A DNA stretch of 55,207 bases from contig JAPPOH010000017.1 of assembly GCA_028818155.1 (NCBI GenBank), positions 1-55,207 of the forward strand, in the 5' to 3' direction. The position numbers and the translations under genes were made by a program. The notes below the pieces were generated by a model. The model was given only the letters and a program-made list of their open reading frames with translations, did not search any database and was not told where the DNA came from. The stretch's first letter is position 1; every line of letters begins with the position of its first letter. This DNA comes from Candidatus Woesearchaeota archaeon. Its GTDB lineage: Archaea; Nanobdellota; Nanobdellia; Woesearchaeales; UBA525. Positions 15,403 to 23,912 of this stretch are shown here, piece by piece.

Positions 15403-16111
15403 ATGGTTGTAGTTCCCAAAGGCATCTATAAATCGCGTATTGGTCATCCATTCGCCCCCCCCCAATCTCGAGAAGCATCGAGCATTCTGTGAGGAGCTAG
15501 GCCAAGAACCTATTGCCCGCGCCGTAACTGAAGAATTACTGTACGTTCTGAAACAACACGCACTCTACCATGAAGGAGAGTGGCCCGTTGCAACATTCTA
15601 CTCATCACCAGATAGATTCTTTCAGGCATGGAGAGACGGAAATGAGAAGGAAATCGGTTTTCAAGGAAGAGGCAGTCACCTGAGTCATCTCACGAAAGGG
15701 TTTGAACTGCAATATCTCAGATGGGATGAAGAAGATCCGTTTTACACAATCGGAGACAGAGACGGGTTGAACTTCCAAGGCATGCTACAAGGTATGCTCA
15801 TTGCGACAGATATGAACGGCATAATGGACTCGATCGATCACGTTGCACTCGGGGTGAACGATTTTCACAACAAACGTGTTCTTACATACAGACCACATGA
15901 CCAAGTGACTGCTGCAAATGAAGACAACTGGGAAGAAGACAGACTGCTCGAGAACGATGATCCCTACCTGGGCCTTTTTCCTGCTACATTTCCCTTCGAG
16001 TCAAAAAATCCGCTAAAATCAGCGCCGGAAACATGGAGCGCCATCGGCTTCACACCTGACGAAATCTATGATGGCCTCAGGAGCGTCGGGATCAAATTCC
16101 CCGAAGACTAA
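15403..16111 (+). pseudogene. hypothetical gene with a frameshift in a poly-C tract
   Basis: The TATA element at 15374-15381 is 26 bp before ATG 15403, which opens a frame reading MVVVPKGIYKSRIGHPFAP. That frame stops soon after nine consecutive C at 15455-15463. The main frame to 16111 begins only at a TTG (15440) in the other phase. Removing one C joins them into one protein of about 235 residues. The body is soluble and acidic, and I do not recognise it. Either the sequence has one C too many or the tract slips in vivo, as in phase-variable genes. It ends 4 bp into the convergent signal peptidase gene. Confidence 0.65.
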
Positions 16112-16737
16112 GTAGCTGGAATCCCAATCCAATTCAGGAGATCAACAAAGAGTATTTTCACCCAGCCAAGGTACGGCACTTTAAAGATCGCACGACCTAA
16201 GACAGTAGGACATTCGCCTTTCTCACATGATGTATAGGCGGGCACGTACCTTTCATCAAGCCCCTGCTCAATAATCTGCCCTTTATTGTTATCTCCCTTC
16301 GTTTGGAAGAACCTGCCATTCTCGTCATGATCAACGCTCACCACCCGATGAATGATCGGGTAGATCTTCCCACCCCAATACACGACGATGTGTCCCTGCT
16401 GCACCTTCTCCGGTTTAATACCGATCAAAAAAATGATATCGCCCTTGTTGAACCCATGCTTCATCGGGTAGGCAAGAAACTTGTCCTTCGTAATGCCAAA
16501 CCTGAGATAGAGATCCTCATGCTCCTGCCACCAGTCATCGAACGAGCCAGGATGCTCCATACTATCCGAGACAACTGCAACAACAGGGAACTGCGCACCC
16601 AACAACAATCCAAGCACAGGATAGAGGACGAATTTAATCAACACGAACGCAAGCGCAATACTCACGAACCAGCTCGCAACACTATCTTCATGCCACACAA
16701 AGTGCCAGAATTTCTTCAAGGCCTGCTGCCAATCCAT
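16108..16737 (-). CDS. signal peptidase I, archaeal/ER type
   Basis: 209 residues. It removes signal peptides from exported proteins at the outer face of the membrane. The N-terminal membrane segment follows residue 20. The catalytic Ser lies in VVSDSMEHPG, and the HRVVSV motif supplies the His that replaces Lys in archaeal and ER enzymes; a DNN-like region (KGDNNKGQI) follows. A second hydrophobic segment closes the protein. TATA element 16758-16768 is 26 bp from ATG 16737. It is the natural partner of SecDF and of the signal-peptide proteins in this window. Confidence 0.88.
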   Translation of the reverse strand: MDWQQALKKFWHFVWHEDSVASWFVSIALAFVLIKFVLYPVLGLLLGAQFPVVAVVSDSMEHPGSFDDWWQEHEDLYLRFGITKDKFLAYPMKHGFNKGDIIFLIGIKPEKVQQGHIVVYWGGKIYPIIHRVVSVDHDENGRFFQTKGDNNKGQIIEQGLDERYVPAYTSCEKGECPTVLGRAIFKVPYLGWVKILFVDLLNWIGIPAT

Positions 16738-16781
16738 TTGTCAGTGAGCCATCGTATGGCTTATAAAACTTCTCATCACAG

Positions 16782-17312
16782 CTATTTCGGCAGCTCGCGT
16801 AACGCAAGCACCACTCGCGTGACCTCATCAGCGAGCTCTTCCTCTGCACCATCATTCAAAATAACGAAATCCGCGAGGTTCCGTAGAATGTGTAGTTGCT
16901 GTTCAGTCGCCTTTGCAGACTCTTCCTTCGCTTCCATCTCAATGAATGCATCAAAGGACATCTTCGTGTCTTTCCCGCGAGCCATCGCTCGGTCATAGCG
17001 TAGTTTTGGATCTGCATCAACGAGAATAATCTGACCACCCGAGTCTTGGAGGGCCGTCACCTCAGCAGGGTTCCTGATGCCATCAAAGATCGTGTCTCCT
17101 GAGGAACGCGCAAGGGCCTTTTCCATGAGAATTGCAGGGCCGTGTTCCTCCCTGAGCGCATTTCCGAGTGCGCGGAGCGTCTCTCTGTCTTGCTGCTCCG
17201 TTTCTTCTCTGAGATGATCAGACAAGCTGACGAGCGAGAACCCTTCCTTCTCGAACAAATGGCCAACGGTTGTCTTCCCCGCGGAGAGCGGGCCAACGAT
17301 ACCAACAAGCAT
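16782..17312 (-). CDS. P-loop kinase, UPF0200/dephospho-CoA-kinase-like
   Basis: 176 residues with Walker A GPLSAGKTT at residues 7-15 and the IFDGIRNPAEV stretch typical of the archaeal UPF0200 group within the nucleoside monophosphate kinase superfamily. The phosphate acceptor of this group is unsettled. The acidic C-terminal half is longer than the minimal kinase fold. The ATG at 17312 lies about 25 bp from a TATA element at 17332-17340. Confidence 0.75.
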   Translation of the reverse strand: MLVGIVGPLSAGKTTVGHLFEKEGFSLVSLSDHLREETEQQDRETLRALGNALREEHGPAILMEKALARSSGDTIFDGIRNPAEVTALQDSGGQIILVDADPKLRYDRAMARGKDTKMSFDAFIEMEAKEESAKATEQQLHILRNLADFVILNDGAEEELADEVTRVVLALRELPK

Positions 17313-17343
17313 AGGACGAGAAGGAAGAGGATATTAAAATGTC

Positions 17344-17418
17344 TTACTCTTCATCTTCGTCAAAAAAGCTGTTGAGTGACTTACTTTTGATTTTTGCTGT
17401 GTAGCTAATTGCACTCAT
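17344..17418 (-). CDS. 24-residue microprotein with acidic tail
   Basis: A short ORF from ATG 17418 to TAA 17344. The N-terminal part is basic and Ser-rich (MSAISYTAKIKSK) and the end is acidic (FFDEDEE). The case for it is its promoter: TATA element 17443-17450 (TTTATAAA) is centred 28 bp before the ATG, the same arrangement as the established genes. No longer gene on this strand uses that promoter before 17344. It could alternatively mark a small RNA of about 80-100 nt. Confidence 0.45.
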   Translation of the reverse strand: MSAISYTAKIKSKSLNSFFDEDEE

Positions 17419-17526
17419 GTACTTACATATCGGTTATCCCTGTTTATAAAGAATCTCGTACTTGAAACTATGAAAAAAGAATACTAGGAATTCCAACATA
17501 GGAATTAGAGATGGGGAAAAGAAATA

Positions 17527-17760
17527 CTATTCCACTGGCAAACAGCAATAATCAGTCGGGTACGCGCACGGATAATTCGTTGGCAAAAAGTTTCCAGGGC
17601 ACCGTTCCATGCACCTGCCACCATTCTCCACGCACGTCTTCCCTGCCGTACTTGAGATTGGTGGAGAATTGCTCGTTGCCGCCGAGCCGAGCCACCACAA
17701 GAGCAAGATAATAAGAATGATCACGATGATGACCCCGATTGCTTCGCCGCCTTTACCCAT
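17527..17760 (-). CDS. membrane-anchored Cys-rich peptide with beta-defensin spacing
   Basis: 77 residues: MGKGGEA, a strong membrane segment (IGVIIVIILIILLLWWL), a Ser/Thr/Pro linker and a C-terminal module of about 36 residues with six Cys. The spacing is C-X6-C-X3-C-X10-C-X6-CC, within the beta-defensin consensus, and the first loop has the defensin-like GG before the second Cys (CVENGGRC). The fold and any antimicrobial role are inferences. The ATG at 17760 overlaps the stop of the preceding gene by 8 bp, so it is the third gene of an operon with a phosphoesterase and a hypothetical protein. The longer frame to 17826 is rejected because of the clean coupling and the membrane topology. Confidence 0.75.
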   Translation of the reverse strand: MGKGGEAIGVIIVIILIILLLWWLGSAATSNSPPISSTAGKTCVENGGRCMERCPGNFLPTNYPCAYPTDYCCLPVE

Positions 17761-18235
17761 CTTCTTTCTGTCGCAAGTCCATGATGTTTCGTAGGTCTGT
17801 GGAAATGATATCTCCAGAGCCCGCATGGATCCTGATGTTCAGCATATTCAGTGTTGCGAGCACAAGCGTGATGTTCCAGACCGGTTCATCCAGCTGCTGT
17901 AAGACACAGATTGCCTGCATCACAGGATGTGCATTATACTTTGCAGTTCTAAAATCTTCCGCTATTTGCTGCGCTTCAGCAAAACCGATAGACACATCTG
18001 AGATCTTCAGCTCCTGCACCGCACCACCATCTTTGTAGACGTCCTCAGGCGGCCGTGCAACGACAGGATCGCCAACAAACACCGTAATCTTATCCGTCTT
18101 CCTATCATAGTACCCGACTTCCATATCGTGATTGCCATCCTTCACATTCGTGAACACATGACAGAGATAGAGGCTTCCTTGCTCGAACACATCCGATGCT
18201 TCCACCTTCGCCACTAACTCTTGCACGTCAGTCAT
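17753..18235 (-). CDS. hypothetical protein
   Basis: 160 residues, not recognised: soluble, alpha/beta, no signal peptide, two Cys. The start is placed at ATG 18235, overlapping the end of the phosphoesterase gene (stop at 18228), which indicates co-translation. It overlaps the start of the Cys-rich peptide gene by 8 bp. The tight coupling of all three suggests a shared process, not identifiable from sequence. Confidence 0.7.
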   Translation of the reverse strand: MTDVQELVAKVEASDVFEQGSLYLCHVFTNVKDGNHDMEVGYYDRKTDKITVFVGDPVVARPPEDVYKDGGAVQELKISDVSIGFAEAQQIAEDFRTAKYNAHPVMQAICVLQQLDEPVWNITLVLATLNMLNIRIHAGSGDIISTDLRNIMDLRQKEDG

Positions 18236-18830
18236 TATCCACCTCGATGATCTCGCCATCCGGCCCAGGGTTAATCAATGGCACCCCGTGAAGTGCGTCA
18301 TGTTCATGGAAGCATTGGTGAATGTGCCCAGAGAGCACGAGGAGTGGTAGCCTGCGCCTGATTAATGCAGCAAGACTCTCATTCCCAACATGCCAGCCTG
18401 GCTGGACCTCATCAAGTGCAGTCTCGTATGGCGGCGCATGTGTCAGGACAATCGTCTTCTCGTGGAACTGGTCAGCAAGCTGTTCTTCAAGGAACTCCAG
18501 CTCTTCTTCTTGCTGGCTGAAGCCCCCGCCACCAAAACCGAAAAAGCGTAACCCAAGCAAGTCAACCATCTGTCCATGCGCCCAGTGGAGGTTTTTATGC
18601 TTTGGCAAAAATGGCAAAATCTCATCTTCGTCTTCGTGGTTCCCATGAATGAGCACAACAGGGAGGCCGAGTGTATCAAGCTGTGCGAGCATCTCTTTCG
18701 TCTTCCTGCCAAAGATGGTGAAATCACCCATACAGAGCGCGATATCTGGCTGTTCAGCTTTCACGAGCTTCCGCAGGTGTATAAACGCCTTCGGGTGCTC
18801 ATGCGTGTCAACAAATGCGAGGAGCTTCAT
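18228..18830 (-). CDS. calcineurin-like metallophosphoesterase
   Basis: About 200 residues with the metallophosphoesterase motifs: DTHEHP (in place of the usual DxHG/DxHL), CMGDFT (GDF in place of GD), LIHGNHEDEDE (GNHE), VLTHAPPY and LSGHIHQC (GHxH). These ligate a two-metal centre for phosphodiester or phosphomonoester cleavage. The size is that of the YfcE/Rv0805-like archaeal group; the substrate is unknown. The start at 18830 is supported by a TATA-like element at 18856-18863 and by the N terminus MKLLAFVDTH. It leads the operon with the two downstream genes. Confidence 0.85.
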   Translation of the reverse strand: MKLLAFVDTHEHPKAFIHLRKLVKAEQPDIALCMGDFTIFGRKTKEMLAQLDTLGLPVVLIHGNHEDEDEILPFLPKHKNLHWAHGQMVDLLGLRFFGFGGGGFSQQEEELEFLEEQLADQFHEKTIVLTHAPPYETALDEVQPGWHVGNESLAALIRRRLPLLVLSGHIHQCFHEHDALHGVPLINPGPDGEIIEVDND

Positions 18831-18870
18831 ACTACTGAAAAAAATACGGTCAGAGTTTTTAAAGATTGTT

Positions 18871-19083
18871 TTACATGCCCTTAAACGCAGCATCCACGTC
18901 AATGTCGTACTTGCCGTCATCCGTTCGGGCATCACCCGTGAACAATGCGTCAAGATCAAGCGTGTACTTTCCTTCTGTCGAGCGAATGTACAAGAAGACT
19001 TTTGCGCCGCACGCGCACCCGTCAATCACAACCGGGTCATCGTTCTCGTATGTTGTGCTGCACTTGACACACTTGTGTGGCAT
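18871..19083 (-). CDS. small zinc-ribbon protein
   Basis: 70 residues. The N-terminal CVKC and CAC motifs (HKCVKCS ... DGCACGA) form a zinc ribbon; the C-terminal half is acidic with a repeated D-V/L-D-A pattern. It starts at the stop of the GTPase gene (TAATG), so it is translated with it and may be its partner. Such small ribbons occur widely in archaea with unknown function. Confidence 0.75.
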   Translation of the reverse strand: MPHKCVKCSTTYENDDPVVIDGCACGAKVFLYIRSTEGKYTLDLDALFTGDARTDDGKYDIDVDAAFKGM

Positions 19084-19712
19084 TAGTCCACCTGCTCCGT
19101 GAGCTCGTAGAGCTTCTCGTAAAACGTATCAATGTTATCGCCGTATTTTGCGCTGATCCCCAAGACATGGTGCTGCGGATACACTTCTTGGACGCGCTCA
19201 ACGCTCGCCTTCTTCAAATCCACCTTGTTCGCGACGATGCAGAGCGGGATCTGTCGCTCTTCCAGCTGGGTGATCAATGTCGTGTTCACTGCGTTGTTCG
19301 GCTCCTTTGTCGCATCGAGTACCACAACGACACAATCAGCATCATCAACAGAATGGACAGATGCTGTGACCCCTGCAGCTGCTTCCTTCGCGCGTTGTTT
19401 TGCTTCCTGTACAGGAATACCTTCCTTCACGAAGTCTTCGTAATCAATGCGGCTCGCGAGCCCTGGCGTATCGACAAGCAAGAACTTGAGTGTGCGCTCA
19501 TCATCATATTTGATCGTGACGTTCTTCCGGAAGAGCATGCGCGTTTCGTGTGCAATCTTACTTGTCGTCCCTATCTCTTCACCGAGCCAATCGCCACAGA
19601 TTCTGTTTGCGAGCGTTGTCTTCCCACCATTCGGTGGCCCATAGAGGCCGAGCTGAATCTGTTTCTTCTGAAACATGCTAAAGAATCGATTGAAGAGCCG
19701 CCGTAACCACAT
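19083..19712 (-). CDS. Era-like small GTPase
   Basis: 209 residues with the GTPase motifs in order: G1 GPPNGGKTT (about residue 28), a switch Thr region (GTTSKIAHE), G3 DTPG, G4 NKVD and G5 ISAKYG. The core belongs to the translation-factor/Era-like class; archaeal members of this size are mostly uncharacterised. The ATG at 19712 is 27 bp from TATA element 19736-19743. The downstream zinc-ribbon gene is coupled to it. Confidence 0.85.
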   Translation of the reverse strand: MWLRRLFNRFFSMFQKKQIQLGLYGPPNGGKTTLANRICGDWLGEEIGTTSKIAHETRMLFRKNVTIKYDDERTLKFLLVDTPGLASRIDYEDFVKEGIPVQEAKQRAKEAAAGVTASVHSVDDADCVVVVLDATKEPNNAVNTTLITQLEERQIPLCIVANKVDLKKASVERVQEVYPQHHVLGISAKYGDNIDTFYEKLYELTEQVD

Positions 19713-19776
19713 AACGGGCAGACAGCCTGAGAGAAGTTTAAATACCTATCGGTGTGTTTCTATTCTGAAGGGAGGA

Positions 19777-21303
19777 CTATATACACGCGTATATTTCTGC
19801 GAACGCAACCCATGTCGATGGCGTGCTACTTGTTACTTGTACTTTGTAGTAATTGTACTGCCATAACCCGACAGCAGGGATCGTAACTGTCTCACCGTCA
19901 GTGTACTCGCCAGAGACTGTCGTGAGTGGCGTGAAGGGTCCGTGCGGGTTATCCCCATCGCCTTGATGTAGTGCCCCATACACTTCAAACGTCATATCAC
20001 CAGAGGCAGGTGATCGCTCAACAACGAGGGAAAGTGATTGGATCGGGACCGCTGCTGGCGTGAACCCCTCTACCCATTGTGGTGGGTACCCTCCTGCATT
20101 CCAGTACGTTCCCAAATTACCATCGAATGCATAGGTTGGCGAACTCCCAGCATATGTCTGGCTCGCAGCATACGCACTCAATGGCAGCGGTATACACACA
20201 GGACCGCAGTCAGGATCGTTCTCATCCTCCAACCCATCACAGTCATTATCACTGCCATCATCACAACTGCCAGGAACGCTGTCTCCTTCTTGCTTATCAA
20301 CATGTCCAAGAACAGTGAAGCCATACTCTCCAGCAAAATCACCTTGCGTATACTGTGAACAGCAGAAGTCTTCGTTTGAGTGCACTGCCACACCATCATT
20401 GCTGTCATCGCAGCGAAGGAACGTATTCTCTCCTCCTTTTTCAGCACAGAGCCACCTGTCATACTGGCCATGCAACTCATGCACAGCAGCGCACTGTGTA
20501 TTTCCCCTACATTCCGTTGCGAGGTCACAGCAGAGCGCGTCATCCTGGAACACATTATTTCTCGTGATCGCCCCCTGAGCATTCCAGTTGTAGCCATATG
20601 TTCCCGCATTGTACCTGATGTTCGTCCACCCGTATTGCTCTTCGCAAATCTGTTGGCACGCACCTGGCGTTATCATATCACAGTATTTGCCGACTGGACA
20701 GTTGTCCGTGTGGACACACGTCCCCGCACCATCGCAAAAGTCATTCGTGCACGAGAGAATGTCATCATCACACGCCGCAGTATCGGGGAGGAACTTCCGC
20801 AAACAATACGCGAGGACACCAGCGCCGATACACTCAAACTCCTCGCACGATGATGGCACAGGACAATCATCATCTGATCTGCACTCTATGTCGCTCGCCT
20901 CAGTAATTGTCACATTCCCTGCTTCCTCTTTGATAATGTGGTTAAAGCCTGGCTTGATCTCGCTGTTTTCTGCGAGTGGTGTCTGGAGGAAAAAGATAAA
21001 CTCTTCCTCGTCCATTGTGATGACAATCTCACTTGGTGCTTCTGGCGGATGCATCGTAATCGTGTAGTTCTTTCCGTTAATGAACGTTGGCAGCTCGAAT
21101 ATCCGATTGTATCCTTCTTTCACTGAGTTTGCGATCGCTACCTCTTGCTCAACAATCTCGGCAACCGTGACAAGCTCGTTCTGCATTGCCTGCTGATTCC
21201 GCATTGCCGTCCGCTCTTGGACGACGAGAAAGAATGTCGTGAACACAAGCATCATAAAGCCTGTCAACACAAGAAATTCGACAGCTGCTTGTCCTCGTTT
21301 CAT
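19777..21303 (-). CDS. pilin-like surface adhesin with Cys-rich and discoidin-like regions
   Basis: 508 residues. The N terminus MKRGQAAVEFLVLTGF is an archaeal class III (pilin) signal with the Q-x-x-x-E-F/Y motif and a hydrophobic assembly helix. Residues about 140-340 carry more than 20 Cys in EGF/DSL-like loops. A calcium-type acidic repeat follows (DGSDNDCDGLEDEND), seen in MopE-like and thrombospondin-like proteins. The last 150 residues (AYAASQTYAGSSPTYAFDGN, then YWN) resemble an F5/8 type C (discoidin) sugar-binding domain. The sum suggests a pilus-tip or cell-surface adhesin. It overlaps the small pilin gene upstream by 4 bp. Confidence 0.8.
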   Translation of the reverse strand: MKRGQAAVEFLVLTGFMMLVFTTFFLVVQERTAMRNQQAMQNELVTVAEIVEQEVAIANSVKEGYNRIFELPTFINGKNYTITMHPPEAPSEIVITMDEEEFIFFLQTPLAENSEIKPGFNHIIKEEAGNVTITEASDIECRSDDDCPVPSSCEEFECIGAGVLAYCLRKFLPDTAACDDDILSCTNDFCDGAGTCVHTDNCPVGKYCDMITPGACQQICEEQYGWTNIRYNAGTYGYNWNAQGAITRNNVFQDDALCCDLATECRGNTQCAAVHELHGQYDRWLCAEKGGENTFLRCDDSNDGVAVHSNEDFCCSQYTQGDFAGEYGFTVLGHVDKQEGDSVPGSCDDGSDNDCDGLEDENDPDCGPVCIPLPLSAYAASQTYAGSSPTYAFDGNLGTYWNAGGYPPQWVEGFTPAAVPIQSLSLVVERSPASGDMTFEVYGALHQGDGDNPHGPFTPLTTVSGEYTDGETVTIPAVGLWQYNYYKVQVTSSTPSTWVAFAEIYACI

Positions 21304-21734
21304 GTGAACGCCTCTGTGATCTTCACCGTTGAACCGAACGAATCAAACCGATAGTTCGTGAGGCCAGGGTGCACGTCAGATATGTTGCCGTCTATCGTGT
21401 CGTTTGTTATCATCGGGATTGTCGAAAAGAAGACCGCCTCTGATCTCCCCAGTTCTGTTTCGTACACGAAGACGAGCTCCTGCCCATTCACGTAGACGTG
21501 TTGTACCACGTCAGGCATGTTGAACTCCATCGTTTGCCGGGAGTTCCTGCCAAGAGCGTACGTACTTTGTACGTGTGACAGTGCTTGCAACCCGATATCA
21601 TTGATCTGTGAGCTGACTGCGCTCGCGTCAGAGGATTTGCTGTACGAGTAGAAGAATATCACCGCAGGGATCAAGAGGCCGAGCGCTACGCCAACAATTA
21701 TGAGGTACTCAACACTCACCTGTCCACCACGCAT
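21300..21734 (-). CDS. archaeal type IV pilin-like protein
   Basis: 144 residues with a class III signal: MRGGQVSVEYLIIVG (Q-V-S-V-E-Y motif) followed by a hydrophobic helix, then a beta-rich head. It should be cut by a prepilin peptidase and assembled into a filament. It is translated with the large adhesin (ATGA overlap), giving a minor pilin/tip adhesin pair. No assembly ATPase or prepilin peptidase lies in the window. A TATA element near 21755-21763 supports ATG 21734. Confidence 0.83.
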   Translation of the reverse strand: MRGGQVSVEYLIIVGVALGLLIPAVIFFYSYSKSSDASAVSSQINDIGLQALSHVQSTYALGRNSRQTMEFNMPDVVQHVYVNGQELVFVYETELGRSEAVFFSTIPMITNDTIDGNISDVHPGLTNYRFDSFGSTVKITEAFT

Positions 21735-21810
21735 GGGGAAGTTCTCGTGCTGCTGTTATAAAAAGGTATTGGGGGAACTATTATAAATCACTGGCGCGCC
21801 ACGTGTAGGG

Positions 21811-22710
21811 ATGAACACGACACTCAAAGACGCAACGTTTCCCGAGATACTCGGACAAGAGCATACAAAAGAAGAGTTGAAATCTGCACTCCTCGCAGCA
21901 AAACACGTCATTCTCGTTGGCCCCCCTGGCACGGGAAAGACAACATTGGCGAAAGCGGTCGCAACAACACTACCAAAGGATGCGCCATTCGTTCGTGTGC
22001 AGGGCAGCCCAGATCTCACCGCGGAAGACCTGCTCGGGGATATCGACCCGATGCAAGCACTGAAGCACGGACCACTGTCTGTTGAGGCATTCACGAAAGG
22101 TAAGATCTTTTCTGCTGACAAAGGCATCCTGTTCTTTGATGAAGTGAACAGGTGCACGGAGAAGCTGCAGAATGCGCTCTTGCAAGTCTTAGAAGAGGGG
22201 CACGCGACCATTGGGAGCTACGACGTTGATTTTCCCGCTGATTTCTTGTTTATTGGGACGATGAACCCTGACGATAGTAGCACAGAACAGTTATCTGACG
22301 TTTTTCTTGACCGGTTTGACCTCATTAGCGTTGGCTACCCGGAGACTGCTGCGGTGGAGCACGAGATCGTGACTCGGGAGCGCGCCAGTATCGATGGCGT
22401 CACCATCCCTGACGTGCTGCAGCAGCAAGTCATCTCCTTCATACGCGAGCTGCGCATTGACAAGAATCTTGACAGGAAGCCGAGCGTGCGCGCAAGCATT
22501 GGTGTTGTTGATAGAGCAATGACCACAGCGCTTTTACGTGGGAATGCAGAGGTGCAACCTGCTGACATTCAGTCAGTGTTAGCAAGCGTGCTCGCACATC
22601 GTATCAGCTTGAAGCCAAGCGTGAAGTACCTTGAGGATCCTGAGCAGTACATTACGAAAAAGTTCGAGACCTTCGCTCGAGACCATGAGCTCGAGGGAGG
22701 TGACCCTTGA
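21811..22710 (+). CDS. MoxR-family AAA+ ATPase
   Basis: 299 residues with Walker A GPPGTGKTTLAKA, Walker B ILFFDEVNR, sensor 1 FIGTMNP and the arginine finger region FLDRFDLI. MoxR ATPases act with von Willebrand A proteins to mature or insert cofactors into enzyme complexes, and the next gene encodes such a protein. TATA element 21779-21789 is 26 bp before ATG 21811. Confidence 0.9.
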   Translation: MNTTLKDATFPEILGQEHTKEELKSALLAAKHVILVGPPGTGKTTLAKAVATTLPKDAPFVRVQGSPDLTAEDLLGDIDPMQALKHGPLSVEAFTKGKIFSADKGILFFDEVNRCTEKLQNALLQVLEEGHATIGSYDVDFPADFLFIGTMNPDDSSTEQLSDVFLDRFDLISVGYPETAAVEHEIVTRERASIDGVTIPDVLQQQVISFIRELRIDKNLDRKPSVRASIGVVDRAMTTALLRGNAEVQPADIQSVLASVLAHRISLKPSVKYLEDPEQYITKKFETFARDHELEGGDP

Positions 22711-23890
22711 AATTGGTTCTACCTCATTAGACGAAGGGAGCGAAGCAGAAGAGCTCACAGGAAAAATGGGCTCCGATCCTGACGAAGAGCGGCTTGCGCA
22801 CAGTGTTCTTGAAAATGATGAAGAAACGATCAAAGATGGGCAACTCCTCGCAGAGTCTGCGGATTACGCGCTCGGGAGTTTCACGCCAGATCTCATGTTT
22901 GAAGCGCTCGTGAAGAATTATCAGAGCGCGAAGCACATGTACGGCCCCACGATCATCCGCGCATTGACAGGGTTTGAGGGCGATTACATCGAGAAGAATA
23001 AGAATATTCGCGAGTTTAATGAGCAGTTAGAGCAGAACATCTACGAGAATGTTGGGCGGTTGCAAGAGAAAGGATTATTGGATAATGAAGGTAGTGTAAC
23101 AAAAGAAGGCTTCCACCTCGCTTCATTAGTCATGTACACGGAAGAGTTAGATCACCTCCGCGCGCATGGCCTCGGGAAGAAAGAGACGAAAGAGCGCGCA
23201 CACTACGGCGATAAGGCAGATCGCGTGCCCTTCAAGAAGCACCGGTATAAGGACCTTGATATTCGCGCGAGCCTCCATCGGGCGATGCGTCGAGGACACA
23301 CCACACTCGAGCAAGAAGACTTGAAAGCGGTTGAACGAAAGCAGCACGGCAAGATCAGTGTCGTGTATGCTATTGACTCCTCAGGGAGCATGAAAGGAAA
23401 GAAGCTCCACATTGGGAAGAAAGCAGGGATTGCGCTCGCGTATCGTGCAATCGCAGATCAAAACGACGTTGGCCTCGTGATCTTTACGAATGACATCTCC
23501 CAGAGCATTCCACCGACACAAGACTTTGGTTCGTTGCTCTTGGAGTTAACGAAGGCAAAGGCAGGGCAAGAGACAGACTTGGCACTCGCGATTGAGCACG
23601 CGACCCAGCTCTTTGGACGTGCCGACACGAAACACCTGGTGTTACTGACTGATGCGATGCCGACCTCTGGAAAGGATCCAGGGCAAAAGGCGCTAGAGAT
23701 GGTGACTGCTGCTCGTGACGCAGGCGTGACGGTGAGCGTTGTCGGGATTAATTTGGAGAAGGAAGGAGAGAAATTAGCGAAGCGAATGGTGGAGATTGGT
23801 GAGGGGAAGATGTACCAAGTAAAGAACTTAGATGAGCTGGATCTGATTATTCTTGAGGATTATGAGGGGTTGAAGGAGAAAAACTCATAA
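22685..23890 (+). CDS. von Willebrand factor A domain protein, MoxR partner
   Basis: About 401 residues. The N-terminal 210 residues are acidic and helical; the C-terminal vWA domain has the metal-binding MIDAS motif DSSGSMKGK, a later T (QETDLAL) and D (LLTDAMP). Magnesium-chelatase subunit D-like organisation and adjacency to MoxR support a chaperone pair. The start is uncertain: ATG 22685 overlaps the MoxR gene by 26 bp, while a strong GGAGGTGA at 22696-22703 would favour a start just downstream where only an unusual codon is available. Confidence 0.85.
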   Translation: MSSREVTLEIGSTSLDEGSEAEELTGKMGSDPDEERLAHSVLENDEETIKDGQLLAESADYALGSFTPDLMFEALVKNYQSAKHMYGPTIIRALTGFEGDYIEKNKNIREFNEQLEQNIYENVGRLQEKGLLDNEGSVTKEGFHLASLVMYTEELDHLRAHGLGKKETKERAHYGDKADRVPFKKHRYKDLDIRASLHRAMRRGHTTLEQEDLKAVERKQHGKISVVYAIDSSGSMKGKKLHIGKKAGIALAYRAIADQNDVGLVIFTNDISQSIPPTQDFGSLLLELTKAKAGQETDLALAIEHATQLFGRADTKHLVLLTDAMPTSGKDPGQKALEMVTAARDAGVTVSVVGINLEKEGEKLAKRMVEIGEGKMYQVKNLDELDLIILEDYEGLKEKNS

Positions 23891-23912
23891 AGCGAACTAC
23901 TGGAGAACTACC

